Below are positions 8,415 to 16,803 of a DNA stretch of 50,201 nt, piece by piece. Every line of letters starts with the position of its first letter. Within the stretch, counting starts at the first letter, position 1. The position numbers and the translations under genes were made by a program. Below the pieces are notes generated by a model. That model was not told the origin of the DNA. It ran no database searches and saw only the letters and a list, made by a program, of their open reading frames with translations. This stretch comes from Acidobacteriota bacterium (GTDB lineage: Bacteria > Acidobacteriota > Polarisedimenticolia > JACPZX01), in the NCBI GenBank assembly GCA_016195325.1, contig JACPZX010000065.1:1-50201 (forward strand), written 5' to 3'.

Positions 8415-9188
8415 CTACCCCATCAGGTACGTCAGGAACGGGCCGTACATCTGGATGATGCGGACCAGCTCGTCGATGAAGGCGGGCTGATCGGGGGTCG
8501 CGAGGTACGGGGCGATCTTCTCGCGGTACTGGCGCCGCGGATCGTCCACCTCCATGAAGTACGGGACGTAGAACTGCACCTCGAGGTTGAACCTGTGGTT
8601 CAGGCGCTCTGAGACCAGCTCCTTCATCAGCACGTACCAGGACGACGCCGGCTTGAAGTAGCGGTTCTCGGTCTGCTCCACGTCGAACCCGTAGATGGTG
8701 TCGACCTTGAACCGGGCCTCCCCGTCCTGGACCAGCTTCTGGCCGCCCATGTCGTGCCGGTGCCAGAGGCGCATCCAGAGCTCGGGGCTCTCCTCGCGGA
8801 TCCCCTTGAGGATCTCGACGAACTTCTCCTTGTCGCGCGCCAGGGTGTTGAAGCGCTCCCACTGCCGGTTCTTCGCGTGGCTGGGGATGGTGAGACCCAC
8901 CTCGAGCGTCCGGTGATAGAGGCTGACCGTGAAGTGGCAGTTCTCGTTGTACGCCTCGCCGTCCACGTAGTACACGTCCCATGCGTCGCCAGGCATGTAG
9001 GCGTTGACCTGGTCCCTGAACTTCAGGCGCACCCCCAGCGATTGCTGGAACAGGTTGCGAACGCGGGGCTCGGCCGCCTGCATCAGCTCGCGAAGGTCGG
9101 CGACGGCCTCTTTCTGGGCCTCGGGGTAACGTTCCGTGATGGGCTTGATGCCTTTGTACACAACTGCTGATTCTCGGGCCACCGTCAT
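8415..9188 (-). CDS. Conserved-looking hypothetical protein, soluble, 257 residues
   Basis: A soluble protein without signal or membrane segments. It is rich in aromatic and charged residues: Y-M-P-G-D-A-W-D-V-Y-Y-V-D-G-E-A-Y, F-T-V-S-L-Y-H-R-T, W-M-R-L-W-H-R-H-D-M-G-G and F-Y-V-P-Y-F-M. The composition suggests an alpha/beta fold, but I do not recognise the family. GAGGAG directly abuts the ATG; a GTG at 9182, two codons in, has better spacing (6 bases) and may be the true start. Monocistronic, with an extended -10 promoter upstream. Confidence 0.8.
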   Translation of the reverse strand: MTVARESAVVYKGIKPITERYPEAQKEAVADLRELMQAAEPRVRNLFQQSLGVRLKFRDQVNAYMPGDAWDVYYVDGEAYNENCHFTVSLYHRTLEVGLTIPSHAKNRQWERFNTLARDKEKFVEILKGIREESPELWMRLWHRHDMGGQKLVQDGEARFKVDTIYGFDVEQTENRYFKPASSWYVLMKELVSERLNHRFNLEVQFYVPYFMEVDDPRRQYREKIAPYLATPDQPAFIDELVRIIQMYGPFLTYLMG

Positions 9189-9243
9189 CTCCTCGATTTC
9201 AGTGCGATCGGTTCGCGTCGGGAATCTCTCTCAGAGGTCGGCC

Positions 9244-9252
9244 ATTATATCA
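9244..9252 (-). promoter_or_regulatory. Extended -10 promoter element of the 257-residue protein gene
   Basis: On the minus strand TG-A-TATAAT, a perfect -10 with the TGn extension, about 55 bases upstream of the start codon. No clear -35, as usual for this class. Confidence 0.5.
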
Positions 9253-9313
9253 CGCAAGTTCTGGATGTCCCGTGAAACGAGACGAACGAGAAAGATACGC
9301 GGGAGTCGGCCGT

Positions 9314-11230
9314 TCAGGGGAGGGCGGCGAGCCTCTCGCGCGCCCGGCGGAGCGCCGGGGTCTCCTCGCCGCGACCCCACGCGGAGACGACGGCCTCGTA
9401 CGCGGCCCGGGCGCCGGCCCGGTCGCCGGCATCCTCGCGGGCCTGGCCGTCGAGGAGGTGCGCCGGGACGATGACGTCGGGGGCGAAGAGCCCCCGGCCG
9501 CCGAGCTTGAAGAGGCGATCGAGCACGCGCTCGGCCTCCTTCGGCTTTCCGAGGGCGAGAAGGGCCCTCGCGTTCGGCTCGAGGAGGTAGGCGTCGGTCG
9601 ACACGCCGGGGCAGATCGTGAGCTGCGACCCGACGGCGGAGAGCGCCTGCGTGGAGATCTCGTAGGCGTCCCGCCCGCGGCCTCGCTCGAGGTGGACCTG
9701 GGCCTGGGTGAGGTAGCTCCACACCTTCATGGACGGCCGCCCCGAGGCGGCCATGCGCCGGAGCGCCCCCTCGTTGTCCCCTGACGCGATGTCCACGAGG
9801 GCCGCCGTGTACTCGACCAGACCGGCGCCGCGGCCGGCGAGCGTCTCGCGCGCCTCGGCGGCCGCGCGCTTCGCCTCCTCGATCCTGCCGGCCGCGAGAT
9901 ACGACCTCACCCGCAGCGACATCAGGAGCTGCGCGCGCGGCGTCGGCGCGCCGCCGGGCGGGGCGCCGCTCCGATCGCGATCGAGGGCGTTCTCGAACTG
10001 GGCGGCCGCCGCCGCGGGCCTCCCGGCCCAGAGCGCGTTGAGGCCGGCGTGGAGGCGCTCCTCGACGGCGATCGCGGGAGTGAGCTTCAAGTCGGCTTCG
10101 GAGTCGTACGACTCGTCGAGGTGCGCGGTGTCCCCGGCGAGGAGGAAGGCCGGCGCCAGCCCCCTTCTGAGGGCGCTGACGTCGCGCGCTTCGGCGCGGG
10201 CGGCCGCCGCCAACGAGGGCTCGGCGTGGCCGGAGGCCCCTTCGATAAGGGCGAGGGCGCGGTCGCGGGCCGAATCGAGAGCTTCGTGGCTGCACCCCGG
10301 GGCGTCGATCGTGCGGAAAGATTCGGGGGCGAAGCCTGCGAAGGCGGCCATCTCCGCCTCCTCCATCGAGCAGGCGGCGCAGCAGGGATGCGCGAGGAGC
10401 GCGGCGGCGAGATCCCCCCGGATGGCGTCGAGGTCGTAGAGGGAGCACTCGCTCCGGCGGAGGAGGGCGCGCAGCACGCGCGCCGGGGCGAGCGATGGGA
10501 GCTCGGAGACGACGCCGTCGACGTCGCCGAGCGCCTGCGGCGCGTCCCCGGAGAGGGCGGCGCGCGTCGCGCGGACGAGCCGCCTCGCCGCGCCGGGGAG
10601 TTGCTTCGCGTCGTCGAGGCCTCGGAACGCCTCGCTCGCGCCGGCGATGTCGCCGCCGTCCAGGCGCGCGAGGCCGAGCGCGAAGGCGGGTACCGGGCCG
10701 GAGGGCGCACGGGCCGCGGCGGCGCCCGCCGCGCCTCCTGCGGCCATCTCACCTCCTGCTTCGCCCGCGACCCACGCGCGCAGGGTGTCGAGGAGCGCCG
10801 CCGACGCCGCGTCGCCGAGACCGCCGATGCCGAGATCGGCGAGCGTCCTCACCGCCGAGCGCCGCGAGTGCCTGGGGAGCGCCAAGAGCATCCGGCGGGC
10901 GGCGTCGAGGGCGTCGGCGCCCCGCGCCCCCGCGAGGCGGCCGACGGCCGGAGCGGTCAGGACGAACGTCTCGCGCGCGGGGGGATCGAGCGGGCGCCAC
11001 CTCACGTCGATGTGAGGGGTGAGGACGAGGGCGAGGTACGCGAGCCGCGCGGCGTCTGCGGCTATCTCGCGTCCCGGCACGGCGCTCTCGGCGAGCCCCG
11101 GGCGGATCGCGACGACGTCGTAGCGGATCTTCTTCGCCCCCTCGGCCCGCGATGCGGAGCCGAGAGCGAGCGACGCCACGACCGCGACGGCGATCGCAAC
11201 GCGCGTGGAACGATGCCGGCCCCGGCCCAT
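9314..11230 (-). CDS. Secreted helical-repeat (TPR-like) protein
   Basis: 638 residues from the ATG at 11230, which has GGGAGGGGG just upstream; an upstream ATG at 11260 lacks a usable site. An N-terminal hydrophobic helix (R-V-A-I-A-V-A-V-V-A-S-L-A-L-G-S-A) ending in A-x-A fits a signal peptide. The rest is Ala/Arg/Leu-rich helices. The last 250 residues have TPR-like phasing, e.g. A-G-L-N-A-L-W-A-G-R-P-A-A-A-A-A-Q-F and L-A-L-G-K-P-K-E-A-E-R-V-L. No catalytic motif seen. Probably a periplasmic scaffold; exact role unknown. Confidence 0.8.
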   Translation of the reverse strand: MGRGRHRSTRVAIAVAVVASLALGSASRAEGAKKIRYDVVAIRPGLAESAVPGREIAADAARLAYLALVLTPHIDVRWRPLDPPARETFVLTAPAVGRLAGARGADALDAARRMLLALPRHSRRSAVRTLADLGIGGLGDAASAALLDTLRAWVAGEAGGEMAAGGAAGAAAARAPSGPVPAFALGLARLDGGDIAGASEAFRGLDDAKQLPGAARRLVRATRAALSGDAPQALGDVDGVVSELPSLAPARVLRALLRRSECSLYDLDAIRGDLAAALLAHPCCAACSMEEAEMAAFAGFAPESFRTIDAPGCSHEALDSARDRALALIEGASGHAEPSLAAAARAEARDVSALRRGLAPAFLLAGDTAHLDESYDSEADLKLTPAIAVEERLHAGLNALWAGRPAAAAAQFENALDRDRSGAPPGGAPTPRAQLLMSLRVRSYLAAGRIEEAKRAAAEARETLAGRGAGLVEYTAALVDIASGDNEGALRRMAASGRPSMKVWSYLTQAQVHLERGRGRDAYEISTQALSAVGSQLTICPGVSTDAYLLEPNARALLALGKPKEAERVLDRLFKLGGRGLFAPDVIVPAHLLDGQAREDAGDRAGARAAYEAVVSAWGRGEETPALRRARERLAALP

Positions 11231-11339
11231 GCCCCCTCCCGATCGTGATGGATGCGTCATCCTAGATTACACGCTCCCCTTCCCTCTCATGCGACACGGG
11301 CGACCGCCCCCCGGTTGCGTCGGGAGGCGCGGGAGCGCG

Positions 11340-11348
11340 TGATATACT
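11340..11348 (+). promoter_or_regulatory. Extended -10 element for the 95-residue protein
   Basis: TG-A-TATACT at 11340-11348, about 75 bases upstream of the ATG at 11423. -35 not recognisable. Confidence 0.4.
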
Positions 11349-11422
11349 CCGCCGTCCACCGCACGATTTCACGAGATTCTCGCCGCCGGCGAGAGACCCC
11401 ACCGGCCGGAGATGCGAACGCG

Positions 11423-11710
11423 ATGAGCTACGTCGAGTACGTCGTCGAGAAGAGCGGCATCGGCAAGGTCGTCTACTTCATCGCCGTCAAGGAGGACGGC
11501 GACGGCTTCATGGCCGGCTTCTTCCCGGCCTACATGGCCCCCACCCCGGGCGAGGACTCCGACGAGGATCTCTTCGATCTCGCGAACCCCGACCACACCG
11601 TCACCGGCCCGACGCGCGAGGGGGCGATGGACAACCTCAGGAAGTGGGTCGAGGAGAAGTTCGCCGGGAAGATCCACGAGCGCCGCACCACCCGCGTCCC
11701 CGTCAAGTAG
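11423..11710 (+). CDS. Small acidic hypothetical protein, 95 residues
   Basis: Starts at the ATG of M-S-Y-V-E-Y with a GGAG upstream; the longer open frame before it is Arg-rich and looks non-coding. The protein has a beta-hairpin-like N-terminus (V-V-Y-F-I-A-V-K-E-D-G-D-G-F-M-A-G-F-F), an acidic middle (E-D-S-D-E-D-L-F-D-L) and a helix (A-M-D-N-L-R-K-W-V-E-E-K-F). The layout resembles small HicB-like single-domain proteins with x-D-G-x-F-A-G-F strands, but there is no partner toxin next to it. Its end overlaps the end of the convergent exchanger gene by 8 bases. Function unknown. Confidence 0.75.
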   Translation: MSYVEYVVEKSGIGKVVYFIAVKEDGDGFMAGFFPAYMAPTPGEDSDEDLFDLANPDHTVTGPTREGAMDNLRKWVEEKFAGKIHERRTTRVPVK

Positions 11711-12944
11711 CGCGACCGTCGATCCTCCGCCAGGGGGACAGGTGCGAGCGCCAGAGGGCGCGAAAGATCCCCGCCGCGCGGAACGCCCGCCTTCCGGTCA
11801 GCACCGAGAGCGCCTCGAGGGCGCTCCAGACGAGGTAGGCGACCGTCACCTGGAAGTGGATCTCGGGCATGCCGACCAGCGGGCCCACGAACTGGACGAA
11901 CCAGAGCACGAAGATCCCCACCGCCTCGTACCACGCGAACGACATGTTGCACAGCAGGATGAAGCCGAGCGCGGACTGGCTGATCGTCAGCAGGATCTCC
12001 GTCCTCTGGTGCTGGTCGAAGACCACGGGGACGACGGAGCCCGAGCTCCAGCAGTAGACGACCGGTATCATGGCCACGAGCATCGTCCACTGGTTGATGT
12101 TGGACGAGACCATGTTCATGAGGGCCACGGGCGCCCCCCGGATCTTCCGCGCCCAGTAGAAGGCGCTCCCGCTCTCCGGGAACTCCGACAGGAACGGCGC
12201 GATCCACTGCACGAAGAAGTACTGCGACATCCCCATCGACACGGCGAGCGCGAGGAGGCTCTCGAGGAACGGCTCCGCCACGAGATAGAGGATCAGCCCG
12301 CCGGCGAGGAAGAGGCCGAAGATGACCGCGTTCCGCGTCGCAGGCTTCAGCCCGAGGATGGCCCTGGGGATCGCCTCCATGTCCTCGATGTGCTCGGCCT
12401 CCTGGGGAGGGAGGCGGTTGAGGAGGAAGAGGTAGGCGAAGTAGATCACCATGAGGGCGACCGAGTCCACGATCGTCAGCGTCCCCTTCGCCCAGATGAA
12501 GATGAAGTAGAGGAGCGGGGGGACGAGAGCCATCACCTGCACGGAGTGCTCGTTCTCGAGCCGGATCTCGCGCAGCGGTCTCCTGTGCTTGCGCCGGCAG
12601 CCGACCGCGGCGACGAGGTAGATGGCCGGCCACGCGAGGCCGACGAGGAGCCTCAGGCTCCCGGTGAAGTTCGCGGAGATCAGCTCGACGCCGTGCGGCG
12701 TGTGGGGCGCGTTCCAGGCGATGACCGCCTCGACCGCGAACTCGGGGAGGGTCTGGAGCCACGCGAGGATGGCGAGCGCCAGCCCCTGCGAGATGAGGAA
12801 CTGCGCGGCCTCCGCCCCCCACGCGATGATCAGCGCCGCGAGGACGATCGACGGGAAGGTCCACAGGGCCGACGAAGCGGACGCGGGGGCGCTCCCCTCG
12901 ACGAACTCACGGTAGAGTCGGAACAGACTGCCCGGGATCTTCAA
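11703..12944 (-). CDS. Na+/Ca2+ exchanger-like (CaCA superfamily) membrane protein
   Basis: A 413-residue polytopic membrane protein with about ten predicted helices. Two repeats carry the CaCA signature: L-Q-T-L-P-E-F-A-V-E-A-V in the first half, and F-L-S-E-F-P-E-S followed by L-M-N-M-V-S-S-N-I-N-Q-W in the second. These match the alpha-1/alpha-2 G-x-S-x-P-E and G-N-x-x-G-S-N patterns of cation/Ca2+ antiporters, with substitutions at the Gly positions. A charged cytoplasmic loop (R-R-K-H-R-R-P-L-R-E) lies between. Likely exchanges a divalent cation for H+ or Na+ in the inner membrane; specificity cannot be read from sequence. Confidence 0.8.
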   Translation of the reverse strand: MKIPGSLFRLYREFVEGSAPASASSALWTFPSIVLAALIIAWGAEAAQFLISQGLALAILAWLQTLPEFAVEAVIAWNAPHTPHGVELISANFTGSLRLLVGLAWPAIYLVAAVGCRRKHRRPLREIRLENEHSVQVMALVPPLLYFIFIWAKGTLTIVDSVALMVIYFAYLFLLNRLPPQEAEHIEDMEAIPRAILGLKPATRNAVIFGLFLAGGLILYLVAEPFLESLLALAVSMGMSQYFFVQWIAPFLSEFPESGSAFYWARKIRGAPVALMNMVSSNINQWTMLVAMIPVVYCWSSGSVVPVVFDQHQRTEILLTISQSALGFILLCNMSFAWYEAVGIFVLWFVQFVGPLVGMPEIHFQVTVAYLVWSALEALSVLTGRRAFRAAGIFRALWRSHLSPWRRIDGRAT

Positions 12945-13024
12945 CCTGTCTCAGTCTCCGCTCTTCCGGTCCATCGCGCTCCGGAAGGGCGCGCATTATG
13001 ACAGGTCGCATCCCCCGCTTCATC

Positions 13025-15028
13025 TCACCGGCGTCCCCGCGGCTCCGCCGGACGCATCTCCATGCCGCCGTCCATGCGGCCCGTGGTGACCTTGAACGCC
13101 GTCGTGGAGAGAGGCCCCCAGTTTCCGTGCGTGTCCATGGCCCTGGCGTAGACAGTGTAGGTGGCGCCTATCACGAGATCTCTGACGTCCACGATCGCCC
13201 TGAACCGCGCCGCGGAGTTTCTGGACTTCAACCGCACGAGGGTTCCGGCGCCCGGCAGGCTCCGTCCGTCGAGGGAGTACTCCACGAAAGCGGGGCGGGA
13301 GCCTCCCGTCGCCGAGTCGTCGACCTTCCCCATGAGGGTGACCCTCCGGGCCCCCGACGTGTGGTGGGGCATCGCGTCGAACCACACGATCTCGGGACCC
13401 GCCTCGTCGGGCCCGCCGGTGCTGACGCTCAGCGGGACGAGCCTCTCCTTCCCCCAGTGACCGGCCGCGTCCTTCGCGCGCACTCCCGCGACGTAGGCTC
13501 CCGGCGGCCATGCCGTCACGTCCATCGCCGCGGTCAGCAGCTCCCGGGGGGAATCGAAGGCGCCGTCGTCGGCCGTCATGGGAATGCCTTCGCCTGGCGG
13601 CGGCGCCGTGCCGACGTAGTACTCGGCGGCGGTCACGACGGCATTGCCCGTCGAGGCGTCGTCCGCGGTCGCGTACAGGAGAGCCGTGGGAGCGCCCGAG
13701 GTCGGGCTGGGAGCGAAGCGGGCCGCCATGACGGTCGGTCCCGTCGTATCCGCGGACCGATTGACCTCGAACGAGGCGTCGCAGTACGGGCTCCACAGTC
13801 CGGCGGCGTCGACGCCGTGAATGACCACCGGATACACGCCGTCGGCCAGGCCGGTCGTCGGCAGATCCCCGCCAGTCTCCTCGGCCGCCGAATCGAGGAC
13901 GCCATCCTCCGCCTCAAGCGGAACTCCGGTGCCGTCCTGGCCTGGCGCTCCCAGGAACGCCTCCGCTCCGTAGATCGGCGAGCCGCCCGTCGACGAATCG
14001 TCGATCCCCGCCCTGACGTAGACCGGCTGCCCCGGAGGCACCACAGCCGGCCAGGCGGCGCCGCACGACGCCGAGGGCGCCTGGACGTCGCCCTCAGGAG
14101 GCGCCGTCACTTCGAAGGGGGCGGACTCGACAGGACCCCAGTTGCCGAGGATGTCGGCGCCCTGGAGATCAACCATGTACGATCCCGCGAGCAGTCCGGA
14201 GATGTCCAGCGTCCCCGTCACCCCTTCCTCGGCAGAACTCCATTGCCCGTCGCTCGCGACGAGAGGCCGCCAGACGCCGGCCGCCTCCTGGAGAATCGAT
14301 CCGACGTGAACACGCGCTTCCCGGATCGGCGACATTCCGCTCGTCGCATCGCTCGCGATCGCCCTCACGGCGATCTGCCGGACGCCTCCTGTCGGCGTCG
14401 GGGACATCGTGATGCCCGAGATGGTCGGCCCCGTCGCATCGGTGGAGACGACGTCGAAGGGCGGCAGAGGTACGGCGTGCCACCTCAGAAAGACGTGAGC
14501 GATCGACGCAGGTGGATTCGGCTCCTGGATGTTGCCGAACCATGCGACCCGCCATCGATGTGTGCCGGGAACGTAGGGGGCCGTGATCCTGAGGACGATC
14601 GGCCCGGGCAGCCGGCTCGCCGTCCAGTTCGGATCGCCGTCGTCGCCGATGCCGGTCGGGCCGGTGGCCCGCGCCAGCTCGACACCGTTCTCGTCCTCCA
14701 CCCGCGCGCGGATCCACCCGGGCTGGTTCCCTCCCGTCACGAACACCGTCATCGGCTCGCCGGCGCTGTAGGAGGACTTGTCCGTCCACCCCCGGAAGTT
14801 GATCTGCTGCGTGCGGCCGTTCGCGAACATCCCGTGATAGTGACACCCGGCGCAGGTGGGGCCGTCCGCCGGCGAACGATCGGGTGACGTGCCGTCATGG
14901 CACCCGCTCTTCGCGCAGTACCGGCTGAAGTAGGACGGGTGGGCGTCGGCCGGGCTCGCACCCGGAAGGGCCGCGAGCGCCAGGAGGGTCAGGACCGCCG
15001 TCGCACGGATCGGCCGTGGAGCACGCAT
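13025..15028 (-). CDS. Secreted heme-motif protein with repeated Ig-like domains
   Basis: 667 residues from the ATG at 15028, seven bases after AGGAGG; another ATG two codons upstream is too close to it. Signal peptide M-R-A-P-R-P-I-R-A-T-A-V-L-T-L-L-A-L-A. The mature N-terminus has Y-C-A-K-S-G-C-H and T-C-A-G-C-H-Y-H, i.e. a CX4CH and a classic CXXCH heme attachment motif, then a Reelin-like or DOMON-like beta domain (N-Q-P-G-W-I-R-A-R-V). Four Ig-like repeats follow, each with a T-G-P-T or similar start and G-x-W-G-x-x-x-x-x-x-x-V end. Likely an extracytoplasmic or surface cytochrome-like protein; partners unknown. Confidence 0.8.
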   Translation of the reverse strand: MRAPRPIRATAVLTLLALAALPGASPADAHPSYFSRYCAKSGCHDGTSPDRSPADGPTCAGCHYHGMFANGRTQQINFRGWTDKSSYSAGEPMTVFVTGGNQPGWIRARVEDENGVELARATGPTGIGDDGDPNWTASRLPGPIVLRITAPYVPGTHRWRVAWFGNIQEPNPPASIAHVFLRWHAVPLPPFDVVSTDATGPTISGITMSPTPTGGVRQIAVRAIASDATSGMSPIREARVHVGSILQEAAGVWRPLVASDGQWSSAEEGVTGTLDISGLLAGSYMVDLQGADILGNWGPVESAPFEVTAPPEGDVQAPSASCGAAWPAVVPPGQPVYVRAGIDDSSTGGSPIYGAEAFLGAPGQDGTGVPLEAEDGVLDSAAEETGGDLPTTGLADGVYPVVIHGVDAAGLWSPYCDASFEVNRSADTTGPTVMAARFAPSPTSGAPTALLYATADDASTGNAVVTAAEYYVGTAPPPGEGIPMTADDGAFDSPRELLTAAMDVTAWPPGAYVAGVRAKDAAGHWGKERLVPLSVSTGGPDEAGPEIVWFDAMPHHTSGARRVTLMGKVDDSATGGSRPAFVEYSLDGRSLPGAGTLVRLKSRNSAARFRAIVDVRDLVIGATYTVYARAMDTHGNWGPLSTTAFKVTTGRMDGGMEMRPAEPRGRR

Positions 15029-15289
15029 GTTCATTCCTCCTCTAGGGCCCGTCGATGCCGTGGTCGGGTGCGCCGCCACACCCACGCAGGGGGCAAGGGG
15101 ACGCAGGCGCGGGGGGCGGCGCGGAGGGCGACACAACCGGGATGAAGGCCGCGGGATCGAGCGCGGCCGGTCGCAAGACGCGCGTCTTCTTGATGATCCC
15201 GGAACTCCGGACTCACGAGGCGCCCGCGGAGGCGCTCGCTTGTCTCCGGTGATGACACCGGGGTTCGGCTGGATCTAGCAAGAGCGCTG

Positions 15290-15312
15290 CCGCTCGGCGC
15301 TTCTCCGAGCGG
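15290..15312 (-). terminator. Hairpin at the end of the CsoR-controlled metal operon
   Basis: CCGCTCGG / CCGAGCGG, a perfect 8-bp stem with a 7-base loop, just 7 bases beyond the stop of the beta-barrel gene. The rest of the 290-base gap 15029-15318 shows no credible gene. Confidence 0.5.
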
Positions 15313-15318
15313 AATCGC

Positions 15319-16281
15319 TCAGTCCACCGGGTGCCGGTGCGTGCCGAAGGTCCCCTGCCACGCGACGACGAACTCGTTGCGCGCGACGAGCTGCCCCTCG
15401 CCGGTCGCGCGATCGCCGTTCATGTCGGCCCGGATCAGCCGGGAGACGAGGAGCCCGACGTTCTGGCGGCGCCTCACGCTCCAGAGGATGCCGCCGCTCG
15501 CACGTGAAGAGGATCCGCCTCGGGTCACCATGGAGACGCCCTTCAGCTCATCGACACCGGTGTAGCGCCACTGCGCGCCGAGCAGCCACGACAGAGAGTC
15601 TCCTGCGAGAGGGTGCGAGAGGGTCACGGCGCCGGTGCGGCTCGCCGCGAAGTGGTACCCGTTCCGGTCGTCCCCGAGCGGATACTGCGCGTCGATCTGT
15701 CCGAAGATCCGCGATCGCCCCGCCCTCCACGCCACCTCGCCGCCGACGTCGAGCGTCACGGCCCCGCGTGTGAATGAGACGTTCTCCGCGATGTCGCGGG
15801 AGCTGTTCGCTTTCCCCGTCGGGAGCCACGCCCCGTAGATCGCGACGGCCGTGAAGCGCCCGTTCTTCTCGGGGTCGGTCAGCGACTGGCGCGCGTCGAG
15901 AAGAAGATCCCCCGTTCCCGTCGTTTCGAAGGCGCCAGGCCCTGAAAGCGCGGTGCGACGAAGCGGGGCCAACCCCGTGAGGGAGAAGCGCTCGCTCAGC
16001 CCGACTTCACCGGTGAGGAGTACCGACTGCTGGACGGTCCTCGGGCTGTCGGTGTGACCATTCCGCACCGCGTCGAGCTAGGGCACGTCGAGGATCTGAT
16101 CGCCGTACGCGACGCCGGCGGACCATTCGCCCACGGGACGGACCGAGTGGAATCCGAAGCTCCCGACCGGGAGCTGGGGGCTGGCTCAGGCTCACCCGAT
16201 GCCGGCCCGGGCCGGGATGGCGCTCGACGCCATGACGAGAAGCACCAGGGTGATCGGCCTGAAACTGCGCGGCGCCTTCAT
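15319..16281 (-). CDS. Outer-membrane beta-barrel protein with two in-frame UGA (candidate selenocysteine) codons and one UAG
   Basis: Read through, 320 codons. The ATG overlaps the stop of the CopZ-like gene (ATGA). Codons 1-26 encode a clear signal peptide ending A-R-A. The predicted mature N-terminus is G-I-G-UGA-A-UGA-A-S-P-Q (UGA at codons 30 and 32, bases 16192-16194 and 16186-16188). Then come V-G-S-F-G-F-H-S-V-R-P-V-G-E-W and alternating beta strands to the end. A UAG sits at codon 68 (16078-16080), after which the same frame stays open for 252 codons. A hairpin with a GGUC loop follows the second UGA. I read it as a U-x-U selenoprotein porin-like component of the metal operon. The UAG is unexplained (nonsense mutation, base-call error or decay). 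If Sec is not inserted it is a pseudogene. A GTG restart at 16068 is possible but would lack a signal peptide. Confidence 0.6.
16158..16175 (-). promoter_or_regulatory. SECIS-like hairpin downstream of the two UGA codons in the beta-barrel gene
   Basis: In the mRNA AGCUCCC-GGUC-GGGAGCU forms a perfect 7-bp stem with a tetraloop starting G-G-U, like the loop of the E. coli fdhF SECIS. The stem begins 10 bases after the second UGA. The loop is 17 bases after the second and 23 after the first UGA, inside the usual bacterial window of roughly 16-37. Confidence 0.6.
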
Positions 16282-16799
16282 GACGATTCACTCTCCTCGC
16301 GTTCGAGGCCGGCGTCAAGATCGCGCGCTCGAGCGGCTGGCCCCGGATTCCTCTGCGACGCCTGCGCGCATCGTCTCACATCGCCGAGGCAGCACACCCC
16401 CGACGGGTTCTTCACTTCACACGCGCATCGGCCAGCCCTCACCTCCGCCGCGATCCAGTCGGCGATGGCGCTTCGCCCCGTGCGCACGATCTCCTCGCGC
16501 ACGTCTCCGGCGGTGACGTTGAAGCAGTAGCAGAGTGGAATGGGATCCGTCGATTCCTTGGCGCCGATTCTTGTGAGAGAGGCGTCCTTTTCGACGAGGC
16601 GCCCGTCCGAACCGTAGTAAAGCACCGGACAGTCTCTCGAGCCGCAGAACCTCTGCTCGACCCCGAGCAACCGTGCCGCCACGTCTGCCCGCACGTGAGC
16701 CGATACCGTTCTGGCCGAGACGAGGCGCCCCTGCGCTCCGCATCGGGGGCAAGCGATGTGCGGCCGGTTCGCGATCGCGGGGCAACAGGTCTCTTCCAT
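16278..16799 (-). CDS. CopZ-N-like zinc/[2Fe-2S] protein
   Basis: A 173-residue soluble Cys-rich protein. The N-terminal half has C5-C6, C17-x-x-C20 and C52/C57 followed by P-V-L-Y-Y, as in the Zn/[2Fe-2S] domain of archaeal CopZ-type chaperones. The second half has L-C90-Y-C92-F and C125-A-C127 then V-C136-C137-L-G, the BFD-like C-x-C...C...C cluster pattern. In the A. fulgidus-type CopZ this domain is fused to an HMA domain. Here the HMA domain ends the preceding gene, only 4 bases upstream. Likely a cytoplasmic reductant or chaperone for the metal ion handled by this operon (inference). Stop overlaps the next ATG. The C-terminal 25 residues are charged and probably disordered. Confidence 0.85.
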   Translation of the reverse strand: MEETCCPAIANRPHIACPRCGAQGRLVSARTVSAHVRADVAARLLGVEQRFCGSRDCPVLYYGSDGRLVEKDASLTRIGAKESTDPIPLCYCFNVTAGDVREEIVRTGRSAIADWIAAEVRAGRCACEVKNPSGVCCLGDVRRCAQASQRNPGPAARARDLDAGLEREESESS

Positions 16800-16803
16800 C
16801 TCG

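Noticed and set aside
15290-15312. 3' hairpin after the barrel gene as a SECIS element
   Set aside because: Bacterial SECIS elements lie just downstream of the UGA inside the coding region; a hairpin 7 bases after the stop fits a terminator better.
16007-16318. Frameshift as the explanation for the split beta-barrel gene
   Set aside because: ATG 16281, the UGAs, the UAG and the downstream barrel codons differ by multiples of three (for example 16281-16080 = 201), so all are in one frame; the open frame seen across this region in another phase has no recognisable protein.
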